64,000 nt of DNA from Polycyclovorans sp. (lineage in GTDB: Bacteria > Pseudomonadota > Gammaproteobacteria > Nevskiales > Nevskiaceae), in the NCBI GenBank assembly GCA_002706265.1, contig PAKU01000038.1, forward strand, positions 30,926-94,925. Reading direction: 5' to 3'. This document shows, piece by piece, positions 19,085-28,360 of this stretch (position 1 is its first letter; the number at the start of each line of letters is the position of its first letter). The notes beneath the pieces were generated by a model that saw only the letters and a program-made list of their open reading frames with translations, was not told the origin of the DNA and made no database searches. A program made the translations under genes and the position numbers.

Positions 19085-20433
19085 CCGATTCGAAGATGAA
19101 ATCTCAATCCTTGCAAAAGTGGTTCAGCGTGCTGCTGTTGATCGCGCTGATCGTGGTGCTCGGCGTGCTGTCGACGCGCTTTTCGGCGGCAGTGGACTGG
19201 ACGGCCGGCAACCGCAACACCCTCACCGAGGCCAGCCAGGCGCAACTGGCGAGCATGGACGGGCCGATCATCGTCCGCGCCTTCGTCTATTCCGGCGACC
19301 CGCTGCGGCGCGAGGTGGAGCAGGACTTTGGCCGCTACCAGCGCGCCAAGCCCGATGTGGAGCTGCGGTTTGTCGACCCCAGCACCCAGCCGCAGCTGGT
19401 GCGGGAGTTCAACATTCGCCAGCCCGGACAGATCGTTCTGGAGTACGACGGGCGGCGCGAGACCATTCCCGGCACCACCGAGCCGATGGTGACCACCGCA
19501 TTGCAGCGGCTGGCCGTCAGCGGCGAACAGTGGGTGGTGTTTCTGACCGGCCATGGCGAGCGCAGCATCAGTCGCGCGGAGGACTCGCTGGCGATGACCG
19601 CCTATGCCAACGCCCTGCGCGAACGCGGCCTCAAGGTGCAGACCGTGAACCTGACCGAGACGCCGGCCATTCCCGACAACACCAGCGTGCTGGTGCTGGC
19701 CAGCCCCGAGCGCGCCTACCTGCCCGGCGAGATCGAACTGGTGCGCGACTACGTGGCGGGCGGCGGCAATCTGTTGTGGCTGGCCGACCCCGACCACCCC
19801 ACCGGACTGGCCGAGGTGGCCGCCGAACTGGGCGTGACCTGGCTCGATGGCTACGCGATTTTCCCCAACTATCAGGTGATTGGCACCGGCCATCCCGGCT
19901 TCTTCGCGGCCACCCAGTATCCGTCCAACCCGGTGACCCAGGGCTTTGACCAGATCACCCTGTTTCCGCTGGTGCGCGCCATGGCGGTGGACCCGGTCAA
20001 TGACTGGGCCATGCAGCCGCTGCTGGTGGCCAGCGATGCGGCCTGGCTGGAAACCGGCGACATCACCAGTGGCACGGTCGCACTGGACGACGACGACATT
20101 CCCGGCCCGCTGCTGATCGGCGCCACCCTGACCCGCGATGTCGAGGTCGAGGGCAAGAACATCACGCAGCGCGTGGCCTTGATCGGCGATGCCGATTTTC
20201 TTTCCGACCTGCACCTGACCGAGCTGGGCAATCAGGGTTTCGGACTCAATCTGGCGCAGTGGCTGGCGCTGCGCGATGCGCAACTGAACATTCAGGTCCC
20301 TGCCGCGCCGGACACCGAAATCGTGATCTCGCCCTGGGGCGGCAAGGCCCTGGTCGTAGGGTTTGTCATCGTGCTGCCGCTGTTGCTGCTGCTGGTGGGC
20401 GTGGGGCGTTGGTTCCTGCGGCGTCGGCGTTAA
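19081..20433 (+). CDS. GldG-family ABC transporter auxiliary protein
   Basis: The 450-residue protein has an N-terminal transmembrane helix (about residues 14-31), a large extracytoplasmic part, and a C-terminal helix followed by RRRR. FLTGHGERSI and the later IGDADFLSD are characteristic of the GldG/ABC-transporter auxiliary (IFT52-like) domain. Proteins of this type accompany GldA/GldF ATPase-permease pairs. In Bacteroidetes they serve gliding, but many non-gliding proteobacteria carry them with no known role. It overlaps the permease gene by four bases. Confidence 0.84.
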   Translation: MTDSKMKSQSLQKWFSVLLLIALIVVLGVLSTRFSAAVDWTAGNRNTLTEASQAQLASMDGPIIVRAFVYSGDPLRREVEQDFGRYQRAKPDVELRFVDPSTQPQLVREFNIRQPGQIVLEYDGRRETIPGTTEPMVTTALQRLAVSGEQWVVFLTGHGERSISRAEDSLAMTAYANALRERGLKVQTVNLTETPAIPDNTSVLVLASPERAYLPGEIELVRDYVAGGGNLLWLADPDHPTGLAEVAAELGVTWLDGYAIFPNYQVIGTGHPGFFAATQYPSNPVTQGFDQITLFPLVRAMAVDPVNDWAMQPLLVASDAAWLETGDITSGTVALDDDDIPGPLLIGATLTRDVEVEGKNITQRVALIGDADFLSDLHLTELGNQGFGLNLAQWLALRDAQLNIQVPAAPDTEIVISPWGGKALVVGFVIVLPLLLLLVGVGRWFLRRRR

Positions 20434-20445
20434 AAGGTGTATTCC

Positions 20446-21348
20446 ATGACACGCGGTAAACGCAATGTGCTGTTGTTGGTCGGTATCGTCGGGCTGGCGG
20501 CGCTGCTCTGGTTCACGCGTGAGCAGCCCGAGCCTGAGGTGCCCTTGACCGCCCTGAGCCCGGACCTCATCGACCGCATTCGTGTTGCGCACCCCGACCG
20601 TCCGGCCATCGTGCTGGCGCGAGGCGCCGAAGATCAATGGCGATTGACCGAGCCGGTGGAGGCCGACGCCGATGCCCTGGAAGTGGCGGCCCTGCTGAAT
20701 CTGGCGAACCTGCCGGTGCGACGGCAACTCGACGGCGCCTTCGACCCCGCCGAGCTGGGGCTGGCGCCACCCGCCTTCGTCATCACCCTGAACGACGTCG
20801 TGCTGCGTTTCGGTGACACCAACCCGATCACCGCGCAGCGCGTGGTCCAGACCGACACTCTGGCTGCGCTGGTCGACAACCCGCCCAGCGCGGCGCTGGA
20901 TGACGACTACACCGACCTGGTCAGCAAGCAGCTGATCCCTGAAGGCGATGCCATCGTCGCCATCGACCTGCCCGACGGGCGCCGTGTCGAGGCGGCTGAT
21001 GACGGCTGGCGCGTGGTCGGCTTTCCGGCGCTTGATCCGCAGGCCCTGGTCGAGGGCTGGAAAGGCGTGCGGGCCATGTGGAACGCCGCCGCCCCGGCGG
21101 TCGAGGTCGGGGCACTGCCGCAGGTGACCGTCACGCTCGCCTCGGGCGCCCGCCGCGCGTTCGCGGTGGTCCAGCAGTCGCCACAGTTCGAGCTGATCAA
21201 TCCGGCGCTCAAGGTGCAGCACACGCTCTCGGCGGCGCTGGCCGACACGCTGTTGACGGTGCCTGAGCCTGGGTCCGAGCCTGCGGCGGAGGAGGCTGCA
21301 GATCCTGAAGCGGCGCCTGCGGCGGCTGAGGTCGATCCCGCCGGCTGA
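20446..21348 (+). CDS. DUF4340 domain-containing membrane-anchored protein
   Basis: The 300-residue protein has one N-terminal transmembrane helix (VLLLVGIVGLAALLWF) and an extracytoplasmic DUF4340-type repeat region containing DRIRVAHPDRPAIVL, a QWRLTEP motif and a second WRVVGFPALD copy. The C-terminal 30 residues are low-complexity Ala/Glu/Pro. The ATG at 20446 has an AAGG site eight bases upstream, so it is preferred over a GTG at 20437. DUF4340 genes habitually follow GldG-type genes, but their function is unknown. Confidence 0.8.
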   Translation: MTRGKRNVLLLVGIVGLAALLWFTREQPEPEVPLTALSPDLIDRIRVAHPDRPAIVLARGAEDQWRLTEPVEADADALEVAALLNLANLPVRRQLDGAFDPAELGLAPPAFVITLNDVVLRFGDTNPITAQRVVQTDTLAALVDNPPSAALDDDYTDLVSKQLIPEGDAIVAIDLPDGRRVEAADDGWRVVGFPALDPQALVEGWKGVRAMWNAAAPAVEVGALPQVTVTLASGARRAFAVVQQSPQFELINPALKVQHTLSAALADTLLTVPEPGSEPAAEEAADPEAAPAAAEVDPAG

Positions 21349-22166
21349 TGCCCGAGCTTCCCGAGGTCGAGACCGTACGCCGCGGCCTGGCCCCACACGT
21401 CATCGGTCGCCAGATTGCCACCGTGGTGGTGCGCGAGGCCCGCTTGCGCTGGCCAGTGCCGGCGAGCCTGCCGGCCGATCTGCCGGGGCAGCGCATCCTC
21501 GCCGTTGACCGTCGCGGCAAGTATCTGCTGCTGCGCATGAGCGGCGGCGACACGGTGCTGGTGCACCTGGGCATGTCGGGCCGCCTGCGGGTGTTCGATG
21601 CGCTGCCCGCGCCGGTGAAGCACGACCATGTCGACTGGACCTTCGTTGGCGGTGGCGGCCTGCGGCTCAACGATCCCCGCCGGTTTGGCGCGGTGCTGCA
21701 CTGGCCGCAGTCGCAGACCGGCCACGCGCTGCTCGATCACCTGGGCCCCGAACCGTTCGACGACGCCTTCAACGGCGCTTATCTTTATGCCCGGTCGCGC
21801 GGCAAGCAGGTGGCCACCAAGTCCTTTCTGATGGACGGCCGCACCGTGGTGGGCTGCGGCAACATCTACGCGGCCGAGTCGCTGTTTCGGGCGCGCGTTC
21901 GCCCGACCCTGCCGGCCGGCAAGCTGAGTCTGCCGGCCTGCGAGCGGCTGGTGGTCGCGGCCCGCGCGGTGTTGCGCAGCGCCATCGAACAGGGCGGCAC
22001 CACGCTGCGGGATTTCGCCGGGGCCGATGGCCTGGCCGGCTACTTTCAGCAGGATCTGCGGGTGTACGGCCGTGAGGGCCAGCCGTGCCGGGTGTGCGGC
22101 ACCACGCTGAAAGGGCAGCGCATCGGGCAGCGCGCCAGTGTCTGGTGCCCGAAATGCCAGCGTTGA
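21348..22166 (+). CDS. mutM: Formamidopyrimidine-DNA glycosylase
   Basis: The 272-residue enzyme excises 8-oxoguanine and formamidopyrimidines and nicks the abasic site. The processed N-terminus PELPEVET gives the catalytic Pro2 and Glu3. Lys (GKYLLLRM) and the helix-two-turn-helix GNIYAAESLF are present. The C-terminal zinc finger has four cysteines (CRVC and CPKC). The start overlaps the stop of the DUF4340 gene by one base. Confidence 0.97.
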   Translation: MPELPEVETVRRGLAPHVIGRQIATVVVREARLRWPVPASLPADLPGQRILAVDRRGKYLLLRMSGGDTVLVHLGMSGRLRVFDALPAPVKHDHVDWTFVGGGGLRLNDPRRFGAVLHWPQSQTGHALLDHLGPEPFDDAFNGAYLYARSRGKQVATKSFLMDGRTVVGCGNIYAAESLFRARVRPTLPAGKLSLPACERLVVAARAVLRSAIEQGGTTLRDFAGADGLAGYFQQDLRVYGREGQPCRVCGTTLKGQRIGQRASVWCPKCQR

Positions 22167-22245
22167 TCACGCTTCTACAAGGCGCCGGCGAAAGTGCGGG
22201 CGCGCTGGCAAGATGCGGGTCGTTCAATTTGCGAAGCCCCCTGCC

Positions 22246-23538
22246 ATGACCACGATGACCGACGCATTCACGCTGCCTTGCGGCGCCACCCTGCCCAACC
22301 GCATCGCCAAGGCGGCGATGACCGAAGGGCTGGCCGACCCCTGGCTGCGCGCCACCGAGCGCCACGCCCGCGCCTATCGGCAGTGGTCGCACGGCGGTGC
22401 GGGTCTGCTGATTTCTGGCAACGTGATGATCGACCGGCTGCGGCTGGAGCGGCCGGGCAACGTGGCCATCGATGGCAACGGCGGTGTCGATGGCCTGCGC
22501 AACTGGGCCAGGGCCGGCACCGAGGCCGGCAATCACCTGTGGATGCAGATTTCGCATCCCGGCCGGCAGACGCCGCGGTACGTCACCCTGGACCCGATGG
22601 GGCCGTCGGCCGTGCAGCTCGACATGCTCGCCAACTACGCCAAGCCCCGGGAGATGACCGGCGACGAGATCGAAGACTTCATCCGCCGCTTCGCGCATGT
22701 GGCGGTCACCGCCCGCGACGCGGGCTTCACCGGCGTGCAGGTGCACGCCGCGCACGGCTATCTGCTGTCGTCGTTCCTGTCGCCGGTGACCAATCGCCGG
22801 GGCGACGAATGGGGCGGCGCGCTGGAGAACCGCGCACGCTTTCTGCTGGAGGTCTTGCGCGCCACCCGGGCCGCCGTGGGCGACGATTTTCCGGTCGCGG
22901 TCAAGCTCAATTCCGATGATTTCCGCAAAGGCGGCTTCACCCACGACGACTGCCTGCAGGTCGTGCAATGGCTCAATGACGAGCGTGTCGATCTGCTCGA
23001 AATCTCCGGCGGCACCTATGAACAGCCCAAGCTGCTGGGCGTCGATGGCCGGGACGACAGCGCCGTGGAACGCAAGAGCACGCGCGCCCGTGAAGCATAT
23101 TTTCTCGATTACGCCGAAAGCATCCGCACGGTGGCGAAGATGCCGCTGATGGTGACCGGCGGGTTCCGCAGCGCCGAGGGCATCAACGCCGCGCTCGCAG
23201 AAGGCCATTGCGATGTCGTGGGTCTGGCGCGGCCGCTGTGCACGCACCCGGATGCGCCCAAACAAATGTTCGGCGGCCGCATGACCACCTTGCCCTCGTT
23301 CGAGCACGACCTGTCGCTCGGTGACGCGCAGTGGCTGGGCAAGAACAGCCACCTGTACGTCATCAAGATCGTGCACACCATCGGTCAGCTGGGCTGGTAC
23401 TGCCTGCAGATCGCGCGCCTGGGCGACGGCACCAAGCGTCACCACTACGGTCTGTGGCGCGCCACGTTCAGCTATCTGATGGACGAGTACGTCACTGCCT
23501 TCAAGCGCTGGCGTGCCTCAAGGCGCCCCGCCGCCTGA
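22246..23538 (+). CDS. NADH:flavin oxidoreductase, Old Yellow Enzyme family
   Basis: The 430-residue protein is an FMN-dependent TIM barrel. It has NRIAKAAMTEGLAD at the first strand, the flavin and substrate segment MQISHPGRQTPR, the active-site helix VQVHAAHGYLLSSFLSP followed by NRR, and a C-terminal MVTGGFRS. It lacks the iron-sulfur and second flavin domains of 2,4-dienoyl-CoA reductase (FadH), so it is a stand-alone ene-reductase. An extra C-terminal 90 residues ending in a helical region is longer than typical OYE. The substrate is unknown. An ATG at 22213 is an alternative start. Confidence 0.88.
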   Translation: MTTMTDAFTLPCGATLPNRIAKAAMTEGLADPWLRATERHARAYRQWSHGGAGLLISGNVMIDRLRLERPGNVAIDGNGGVDGLRNWARAGTEAGNHLWMQISHPGRQTPRYVTLDPMGPSAVQLDMLANYAKPREMTGDEIEDFIRRFAHVAVTARDAGFTGVQVHAAHGYLLSSFLSPVTNRRGDEWGGALENRARFLLEVLRATRAAVGDDFPVAVKLNSDDFRKGGFTHDDCLQVVQWLNDERVDLLEISGGTYEQPKLLGVDGRDDSAVERKSTRAREAYFLDYAESIRTVAKMPLMVTGGFRSAEGINAALAEGHCDVVGLARPLCTHPDAPKQMFGGRMTTLPSFEHDLSLGDAQWLGKNSHLYVIKIVHTIGQLGWYCLQIARLGDGTKRHHYGLWRATFSYLMDEYVTAFKRWRASRRPAA

Positions 23539-23549
23539 GCCCCGCGGGG

Positions 23550-24656
23550 TCAGGGTGACGATTCGCTGGCGGGCGTCAGTTTGAGCACCGCGCCGTCGGC
23601 AGCGTCGGTGAGCACGTAGACCGCGCCGTCCGGGCCAACGGTGACCGAACGCAGGCGCGCTTTGCGGTCGGCCAGCAGCCGCTCCTGCCGGGGCTGGCCG
23701 TCGTCATCAAAGCTCACGCGCACCAGCATGCGATGGGCCAGCGCGGTGATCAGCAGGCTGCCCTTCCACTGTGCGAACAGGTCGGCGTCGTACACCGCGA
23801 GGCCCGAGGGCGCGATTGATGGGGTCCAGTGCAGCACCGGATCTTCCATGTCGGGCCGTGAGGTGTGCGGGGTGATCTGGGTGCCGGCGTACTCCACACC
23901 GAAGGTGGCCACCGGCCAGCCGTAGTTCTTGCCGGGTTTGATGCGGTTCAACTCGTCGCCGCCACGCGGTCCGTGCTCGTGCGCCCACAGGGTTTTGCGC
24001 GTGGCGTCGTAGGCCAGGCCCTGCACGCTGCGGTGGCCGTAGCTGTAGACCTCGGGCGCCTTGTCGGCCTCGCCGACGAAGGGATTGTCGTCGGGCACGG
24101 CGCCGTCTGGCGTGATCCGCACGATCGCGCCGAGGTGGTTGGCCGGGTCCTGCGCCTCGTAGCGGAAGTCGTAGCCGTCTCCGAGGCTGAGCACCAGCGT
24201 GCCGTCGGGCAACCACGCCATGCGGCCGCCGTAGTGCACGGCCGTGTTGCGCGTGGGGGCGGCGTCGAAAATGACTTCGATGTCTTCCAGCGCGCTGCCG
24301 GTGTAGCGGCCACGGATCACGCGGGTGGTGTTGGCCTCGGCCGTGCCGTGGGCCATCGACAGGTAGACGTGCCCGGATTTCTCGAAATCCCGCGCCGGCA
24401 GCACGTCGAACAGGCCGCCCTGGCGTGCCACATACGCCGGCGGCACGCCGGCGATGGGGGTGGGGGCGAGCGCCCCGTCGCGCCAGACACGCAGATTGCC
24501 GCTGCGCTCGGTGATCAGCGCGCTGCCGTCAGGCAGAAAGGCCATGGCCCAGGGGAAACTGAGGCCTTCGGCCACGGTTTCGACCTTGATGCCGGAGGCC
24601 GCCTCGGCGGGCACGGCAAGCAGACTGGTGGCGAGGAGCAGCGCACGGAAGATCAT
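23550..24656 (-). CDS. PQQ-dependent sugar dehydrogenase (Asd/YliI-like), secreted
   Basis: The 368-residue protein has a signal peptide (about residues 1-19, ending AEA) and a six-bladed propeller of the soluble glucose/sorbosone dehydrogenase family. Diagnostic blocks are LSFPWAMAFLPDG, RQGGLFDVLPARDF, the GDGYDFR segment and HEHGPRGGDELNRI. It should oxidise aldose sugars in the periplasm using PQQ. No pqq biosynthesis genes are in the window. It is divergent from the following small membrane protein. Confidence 0.88.
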   Translation of the reverse strand: MIFRALLLATSLLAVPAEAASGIKVETVAEGLSFPWAMAFLPDGSALITERSGNLRVWRDGALAPTPIAGVPPAYVARQGGLFDVLPARDFEKSGHVYLSMAHGTAEANTTRVIRGRYTGSALEDIEVIFDAAPTRNTAVHYGGRMAWLPDGTLVLSLGDGYDFRYEAQDPANHLGAIVRITPDGAVPDDNPFVGEADKAPEVYSYGHRSVQGLAYDATRKTLWAHEHGPRGGDELNRIKPGKNYGWPVATFGVEYAGTQITPHTSRPDMEDPVLHWTPSIAPSGLAVYDADLFAQWKGSLLITALAHRMLVRVSFDDDGQPRQERLLADRKARLRSVTVGPDGAVYVLTDAADGAVLKLTPASESSP

Positions 24657-24790
24657 CTCTGAACTCTGAACAGATGGGTGTGGGAAAGACTACCAGTCCA
24701 TGCCGAATGTTCACCCGGCGTGGCCGGCCCGGCACACAAGGCCGGGGTGGATGCGGCATCATCGGCGCCGTATTCGATGCCGGACCGACG

Positions 24791-25267
24791 ATGCCCAACG
24801 CAGTCAACGAAGCGCCCGCAATCATTCGCATCCCCACGGCATTCATCATCGCCATCTGCGCCACTGCGATTGCCGCGACGGTACTGCAGGTCTGTCACTC
24901 CACCTCGGTGCTGCGCGAGCTGGGCGCGCCGGTGGACACGGGGGCGGCGCTGGGCATGCTCATGCACGACCTGGTGGGCTTTGGACTGAACTTCATGGGC
25001 GTGACCGCCATCGCCTTTCTGATCGCCTTCGTGGTGACGGCGCTGCTGCAACGCGTGCTCAAGGTGTCGTCGGTGAAGCTGCACGGCCTGGCCGGTGCCG
25101 TCGCCATCTGGACCGCGCTGAAGTGCATCACCCTGCTCACCGGCATCTCGCCCATTCCCGCGAGCCTGGAATGGGCGTGGTTGGCGGGCCTGGTGGCAAC
25201 CGGCGCGCTGGGCGGTCTGCTGTACGGCTGGTTTGCCGCGCCCGGACCCCACGTGCTCAAACCGTGA
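24791..25267 (+). CDS. Uncharacterised small membrane protein with four transmembrane helices
   Basis: I do not recognise this 158-residue protein. Four hydrophobic segments can be placed (about residues 14-35, 66-90, 98-118 and 132-150), with short loops. Two cysteines lie in or near the first helix. The start is ATG at 24791, and its 3' end overlaps the convergent nitroreductase stop. No motif points to a function. Confidence 0.65.
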   Translation: MPNAVNEAPAIIRIPTAFIIAICATAIAATVLQVCHSTSVLRELGAPVDTGAALGMLMHDLVGFGLNFMGVTAIAFLIAFVVTALLQRVLKVSSVKLHGLAGAVAIWTALKCITLLTGISPIPASLEWAWLAGLVATGALGGLLYGWFAAPGPHVLKP

Positions 25268-26075
25268 ACACGAACCGCTGACGGTCGAAGCGCACCTGCG
25301 GGTAGTAGATGCCGTCGGCGGCCCGTTCGCCGGCGCCGACCACCATCAGAATGTGGGCCTCATCGGGCAGCTTGAGCAGCCTGGCCACGCGGGCTTCGTC
25401 GAATCCCTCCATCGGGCAGGTGTCGTAGCCGTGGGCGCGAAAGGCCAGCATCAGGTTCTCGGCGGCCAGCGCGGTGCTTTTCACCGCCCAGACCTTCATC
25501 TCGGCGTGGCTGAAGGGCCCGCGCATCATCGGGCGGAAACGCCCCACCACGCTGGCCCCGAGACCTTTCACCAGGCCCAGCGCCCCGAGCGGCCCCTGCG
25601 TGTACATCAGCGGCACCAGCTTGGCGTAATAGTCGTTGACGATCTTCGGGATCTTGCCCTTGGGCCAGCTGCTGAGATTGAGCTTGGCGTGGCTCAGGTA
25701 GGTGTCGGTGCGCGCCACCACCACGATCAGCTCGGCAGCGGTCTTGGCGGCGCTCTGGCCCAGGCAGGCGTCCACCAACGCACGCTTCTTGGCCGGGCTC
25801 TGCACCTTGTAGAAGGCCCAGGGCTGCAGGTTGGAAGAGTTCGGCGCCAGCAGCGCCAGATCGAGGCAGTCGTCCAGCACCGCGGGTGGAATGGCCTTGT
25901 CGGTAAAGCGGCGCACCGAGCGGCGGGTGATGACGGTTTGCCGAAAGGCCTCGACATCAATCGGCGGCGGCGCGGGTTCGGCGTGGCGCCCGGGCTTGGC
26001 GGCGGCCTTGGGCTTCGCTGCGGTGGTGTTTGCGCGCGCGCGCCGGGCGGCCGGGGCCTTGGGGGTGCTGGTCAT
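25257..26075 (-). CDS. Nitroreductase family protein
   Basis: The 272-residue protein has an FMN-binding nitroreductase fold. RRSVRRFTDKAIP near the start of the domain gives the phosphate-binding arginines, followed by LDLALLAPNSSNLQPWAFY and a C-terminal VGAGERAADG. The first 45 residues are Ala/Pro/Lys/Arg-rich and have no family match. They resemble a low-complexity basic tail. NfsA/NfsB-like enzymes reduce nitro compounds or quinones with NAD(P)H. The natural substrate here is unknown. Confidence 0.85.
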   Translation of the reverse strand: MTSTPKAPAARRARANTTAAKPKAAAKPGRHAEPAPPPIDVEAFRQTVITRRSVRRFTDKAIPPAVLDDCLDLALLAPNSSNLQPWAFYKVQSPAKKRALVDACLGQSAAKTAAELIVVVARTDTYLSHAKLNLSSWPKGKIPKIVNDYYAKLVPLMYTQGPLGALGLVKGLGASVVGRFRPMMRGPFSHAEMKVWAVKSTALAAENLMLAFRAHGYDTCPMEGFDEARVARLLKLPDEAHILMVVGAGERAADGIYYPQVRFDRQRFVFTV

Positions 26076-26132
26076 GTCGCGACCTCCTGATGACGGATGC
26101 AAGGGGTCGCAGTGTCCCGCAAATCAGGTCAC

Positions 26133-26279
26133 TCAGGCGCGTTGCTGGGGCGCCAGGGCCAGCGGGTTGCGATGCCGGCGCGTGCGGCGCAGCGCGGCGG
26201 CCTCCATCACGCCCCACAGCAGCATGCCGCCGATCAGGCGCGGCGAGGGATGACGGGTGATCTGGCGAATGGCGTTCAT
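26133..26279 (-). CDS. Possible 48-residue basic membrane-associated micro-protein
   Basis: A 48-codon frame starts at ATG 26279, with an AGAGGTG-like ribosome binding site about seven bases upstream. The product has a short hydrophobic stretch (LIGGMLLWGVMEAAAL) followed by RRTRRHR. This is the only gene-like content in the 308-base stretch between the nitroreductase and M14 peptidase starts. Nothing else is recognisable there. Function is unknown and it could be chance. Confidence 0.4.
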   Translation of the reverse strand: MNAIRQITRHPSPRLIGGMLLWGVMEAAALRRTRRHRNPLALAPQQRA

Positions 26280-26383
26280 GAGGCGCACCTCTGTTAAGAA
26301 GGCCCCGATTGTCCCGGCGGTCAATGACACGGCGGTGACGATTGCGTGACAGCGCCCGCGCAGGGCGCTGTCAAACGCTTGCC

Positions 26384-27433
26384 ATGCGTCTGCGGCACGA
26401 TCGTCACATGTTGGGTAATCCCTTGGCCGAATTCGACGCGCTCGAAGCTCTCATCGAGCAGGGGCAACCCTATCTGCAGGTTCGGCGCCTGGGCACCGTT
26501 CAGGCCGGTGAGGCGGCGCTGCCCCTGCTGTTGATTTCGCTGGGCAGCGACGACGTGAGCAAGCCGGGCATCGGCTTTTTCGGCGGCGTGCACGGACTGG
26601 AGCGCATCGGCGCCGACGTGGTGACCGCCTACCTGCGCTCGCTGGTCATGCGTCTGCCCTGGGATGAAGCGCTGCATCACCAGTTGCAGCAGGTGCGCAT
26701 CGTGATGATGCCGCGTGTCAATCCGGGGGGCCTGTGGCTGGGCACCCGCGCCAATCCGCGCGGTGTCGACCTGATGCGCAACGCGCCCATCGACGCCACC
26801 GAATCTGTGCCGTTCATGGTGGGCGGCCAGCGGCTGAGTGCGGAAATGCCCTGGTATCGAGGCCCGGCCAAAGGCCCGATGGAGCTTGAAAGCGCGGCGC
26901 TGTGCAGCGCCGTCGAGCAGGAGCTGCACCCGCGCCCCTTCAGCCTCACGGTGGATTGCCACTCCGGCTTCGGTCTGCAGGACCGGCTATGGTTCCCCTA
27001 CGCGCACACCGCGCGGCCCATTCCGCATCTGCCCGAGGTCCATGCCCTGTCGCAGATTTTCGAGCAGACCATGGTGCATCACCGTTACGTGTTCGAGCCG
27101 CAGAGCCTGCAATACCTGACCCACGGCGACCTCTGGGATTACCTGTACCAGCGCTCTCTGAGTGCGGCCGAAAAGGTCTTCCTGCCCTTGACCCTGGAGA
27201 TGGGCTCGTGGCTGTGGATCAAGAAGAACCCACGCCAGGTGTTTAACCGCTTTGGCATTTTCAATCCGTTGATCGGGCACCGGCAGGAGCGCGTGATGCG
27301 GCGCCAGATCGCCCTGTTGGACTTCTTTACCCACGCGGCGGCCAGTGCCCGCCGCTGGCTGCCCAAACTCAGCTCCCGCGCCGACCACGCCGCCATGGCG
27401 CAGGCGCGCTGGTACAGCGGGCGTGGCGCATGA
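26384..27433 (+). CDS. M14-family zinc carboxypeptidase-like protein (DUF2817-like)
   Basis: The roughly 349-residue protein shows the M14 zinc site: HGLE (His70, Glu73) in FFGGVHGLERIG and a later histidine in TVDCHSGFG. The block MMPRVNPGGL with RANPRGVDLMRNAP matches the M14 pattern NPDG..R.N..GVDLNRN. The general-base glutamate is probably in LTLEMGSW. It has no signal peptide. The start is uncertain; an ATG at 26408 is also possible. Its stop overlaps the next gene's start. Substrate is unknown; a peptide or acyl-amide hydrolase is likely. Confidence 0.72.
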   Translation: MRLRHDRHMLGNPLAEFDALEALIEQGQPYLQVRRLGTVQAGEAALPLLLISLGSDDVSKPGIGFFGGVHGLERIGADVVTAYLRSLVMRLPWDEALHHQLQQVRIVMMPRVNPGGLWLGTRANPRGVDLMRNAPIDATESVPFMVGGQRLSAEMPWYRGPAKGPMELESAALCSAVEQELHPRPFSLTVDCHSGFGLQDRLWFPYAHTARPIPHLPEVHALSQIFEQTMVHHRYVFEPQSLQYLTHGDLWDYLYQRSLSAAEKVFLPLTLEMGSWLWIKKNPRQVFNRFGIFNPLIGHRQERVMRRQIALLDFFTHAAASARRWLPKLSSRADHAAMAQARWYSGRGA

Positions 27434-28158
27434 GCACGCCGTGGCTGCTGCTGCGTGGCCTGATGCGCGAGACCCGGCATTGGGGCGATTTTCCGGCGCG
27501 TCTGGCCGCCGCCGGCCAGACCTCGACCTACACCCTGGACCTGGCCGGCAACGGCCTGCGCTACCGCGAGACCAGCGGCCCAACCGTGCCGGACATGGCC
27601 GACGACGTGGCCGATCAGTGGCAGCGCCTGCGGGGCGGCCCGGTGCGGGTGCTGGCCCTGTCGCTGGGGGGCATGGTGGCCGCGGAGTGGGCGCGGCAGG
27701 CACCGCACACGGTGACTGAACTGGTGTTGTGCAACAGCAGCTTTCGGCCCTACAGCGCGCCGTGGGAGCGCTTCCAGCCGCGCGCCCTGTCCAAGCTGCT
27801 GCGCTTGCTGCTGACCGCGCCCGCGGCGTTGGAAATCGAGACCGAGATTCTGCGCCTGAGCAGCAACCGGCCCGAGGCGCACGCCGCGCAATTGTGCGAC
27901 TGGGTGCAGTGGCGGCAGCAGTGTCCGGTCAGCGCCGGCAACGTGCTGCGGCAGCTCGCGGCGGCGGCGCGCTATCGCGCCGCGCCAGCACCGGCGGTGG
28001 CGACCCGGGTGCTGAGTTCAGCCGGTGACCGGTTGGTGTCGCCGCGCTGCTCGCAACGCCTTGCGGCCGCCTGGAAGGTGCCGCTGGCGCTGCATCCCAG
28101 CGCCGGGCACGACCTGCCGCTGGACGATCCGGATTGGCTGCTGGCGCAGCTGGTCTAG
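27430..28158 (+). CDS. Alpha/beta hydrolase fold protein
   Basis: The 242-residue protein starts with a strand-oxyanion segment LLLRGLMRETRHWGDF. The nucleophile elbow is ALSLGG, with alanine replacing the first glycine of GxSxG. The catalytic histidine is likely in HPSAGHDLPLDDPDW near the C-terminus, and an aspartate lies in SAGDRLVSP. It overlaps the M14 peptidase gene by four bases, so the two are probably expressed together. Substrate is unknown. Confidence 0.8.
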   Translation: MSTPWLLLRGLMRETRHWGDFPARLAAAGQTSTYTLDLAGNGLRYRETSGPTVPDMADDVADQWQRLRGGPVRVLALSLGGMVAAEWARQAPHTVTELVLCNSSFRPYSAPWERFQPRALSKLLRLLLTAPAALEIETEILRLSSNRPEAHAAQLCDWVQWRQQCPVSAGNVLRQLAAAARYRAAPAPAVATRVLSSAGDRLVSPRCSQRLAAAWKVPLALHPSAGHDLPLDDPDWLLAQLV

Positions 28159-28360
28159 GCCGCAGGCGCGCGGGAACAATCCGCGCCCCACGCGCCCGCC
28201 TTCGACGACGCAACCGCTGAGGCGAACGATGGCCCGACCGGCCAAGCCGCGATAACCCCACAGGCCGTTCAGGCGCAAGGGGCATCAAAAGCGATCGGGT
28301 TTCGACCTTTTTTTTCGTCGTCACGCTCTGGCATGGTGTATGAATGAGCGGGAACAGTGA

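Noticed and set aside
19018..21396. Minus-strand open frame of 792 codons opposite the GldG and DUF4340 genes
   Set aside because: It is the shadow of coding strands with proper motifs and overlapping starts; no recognisable domain.
28330..28350. Possible sigma-54 promoter (TGGCAT) before the glycerolipid operon
   Set aside because: The -12 TTGC element is absent at the required spacing.
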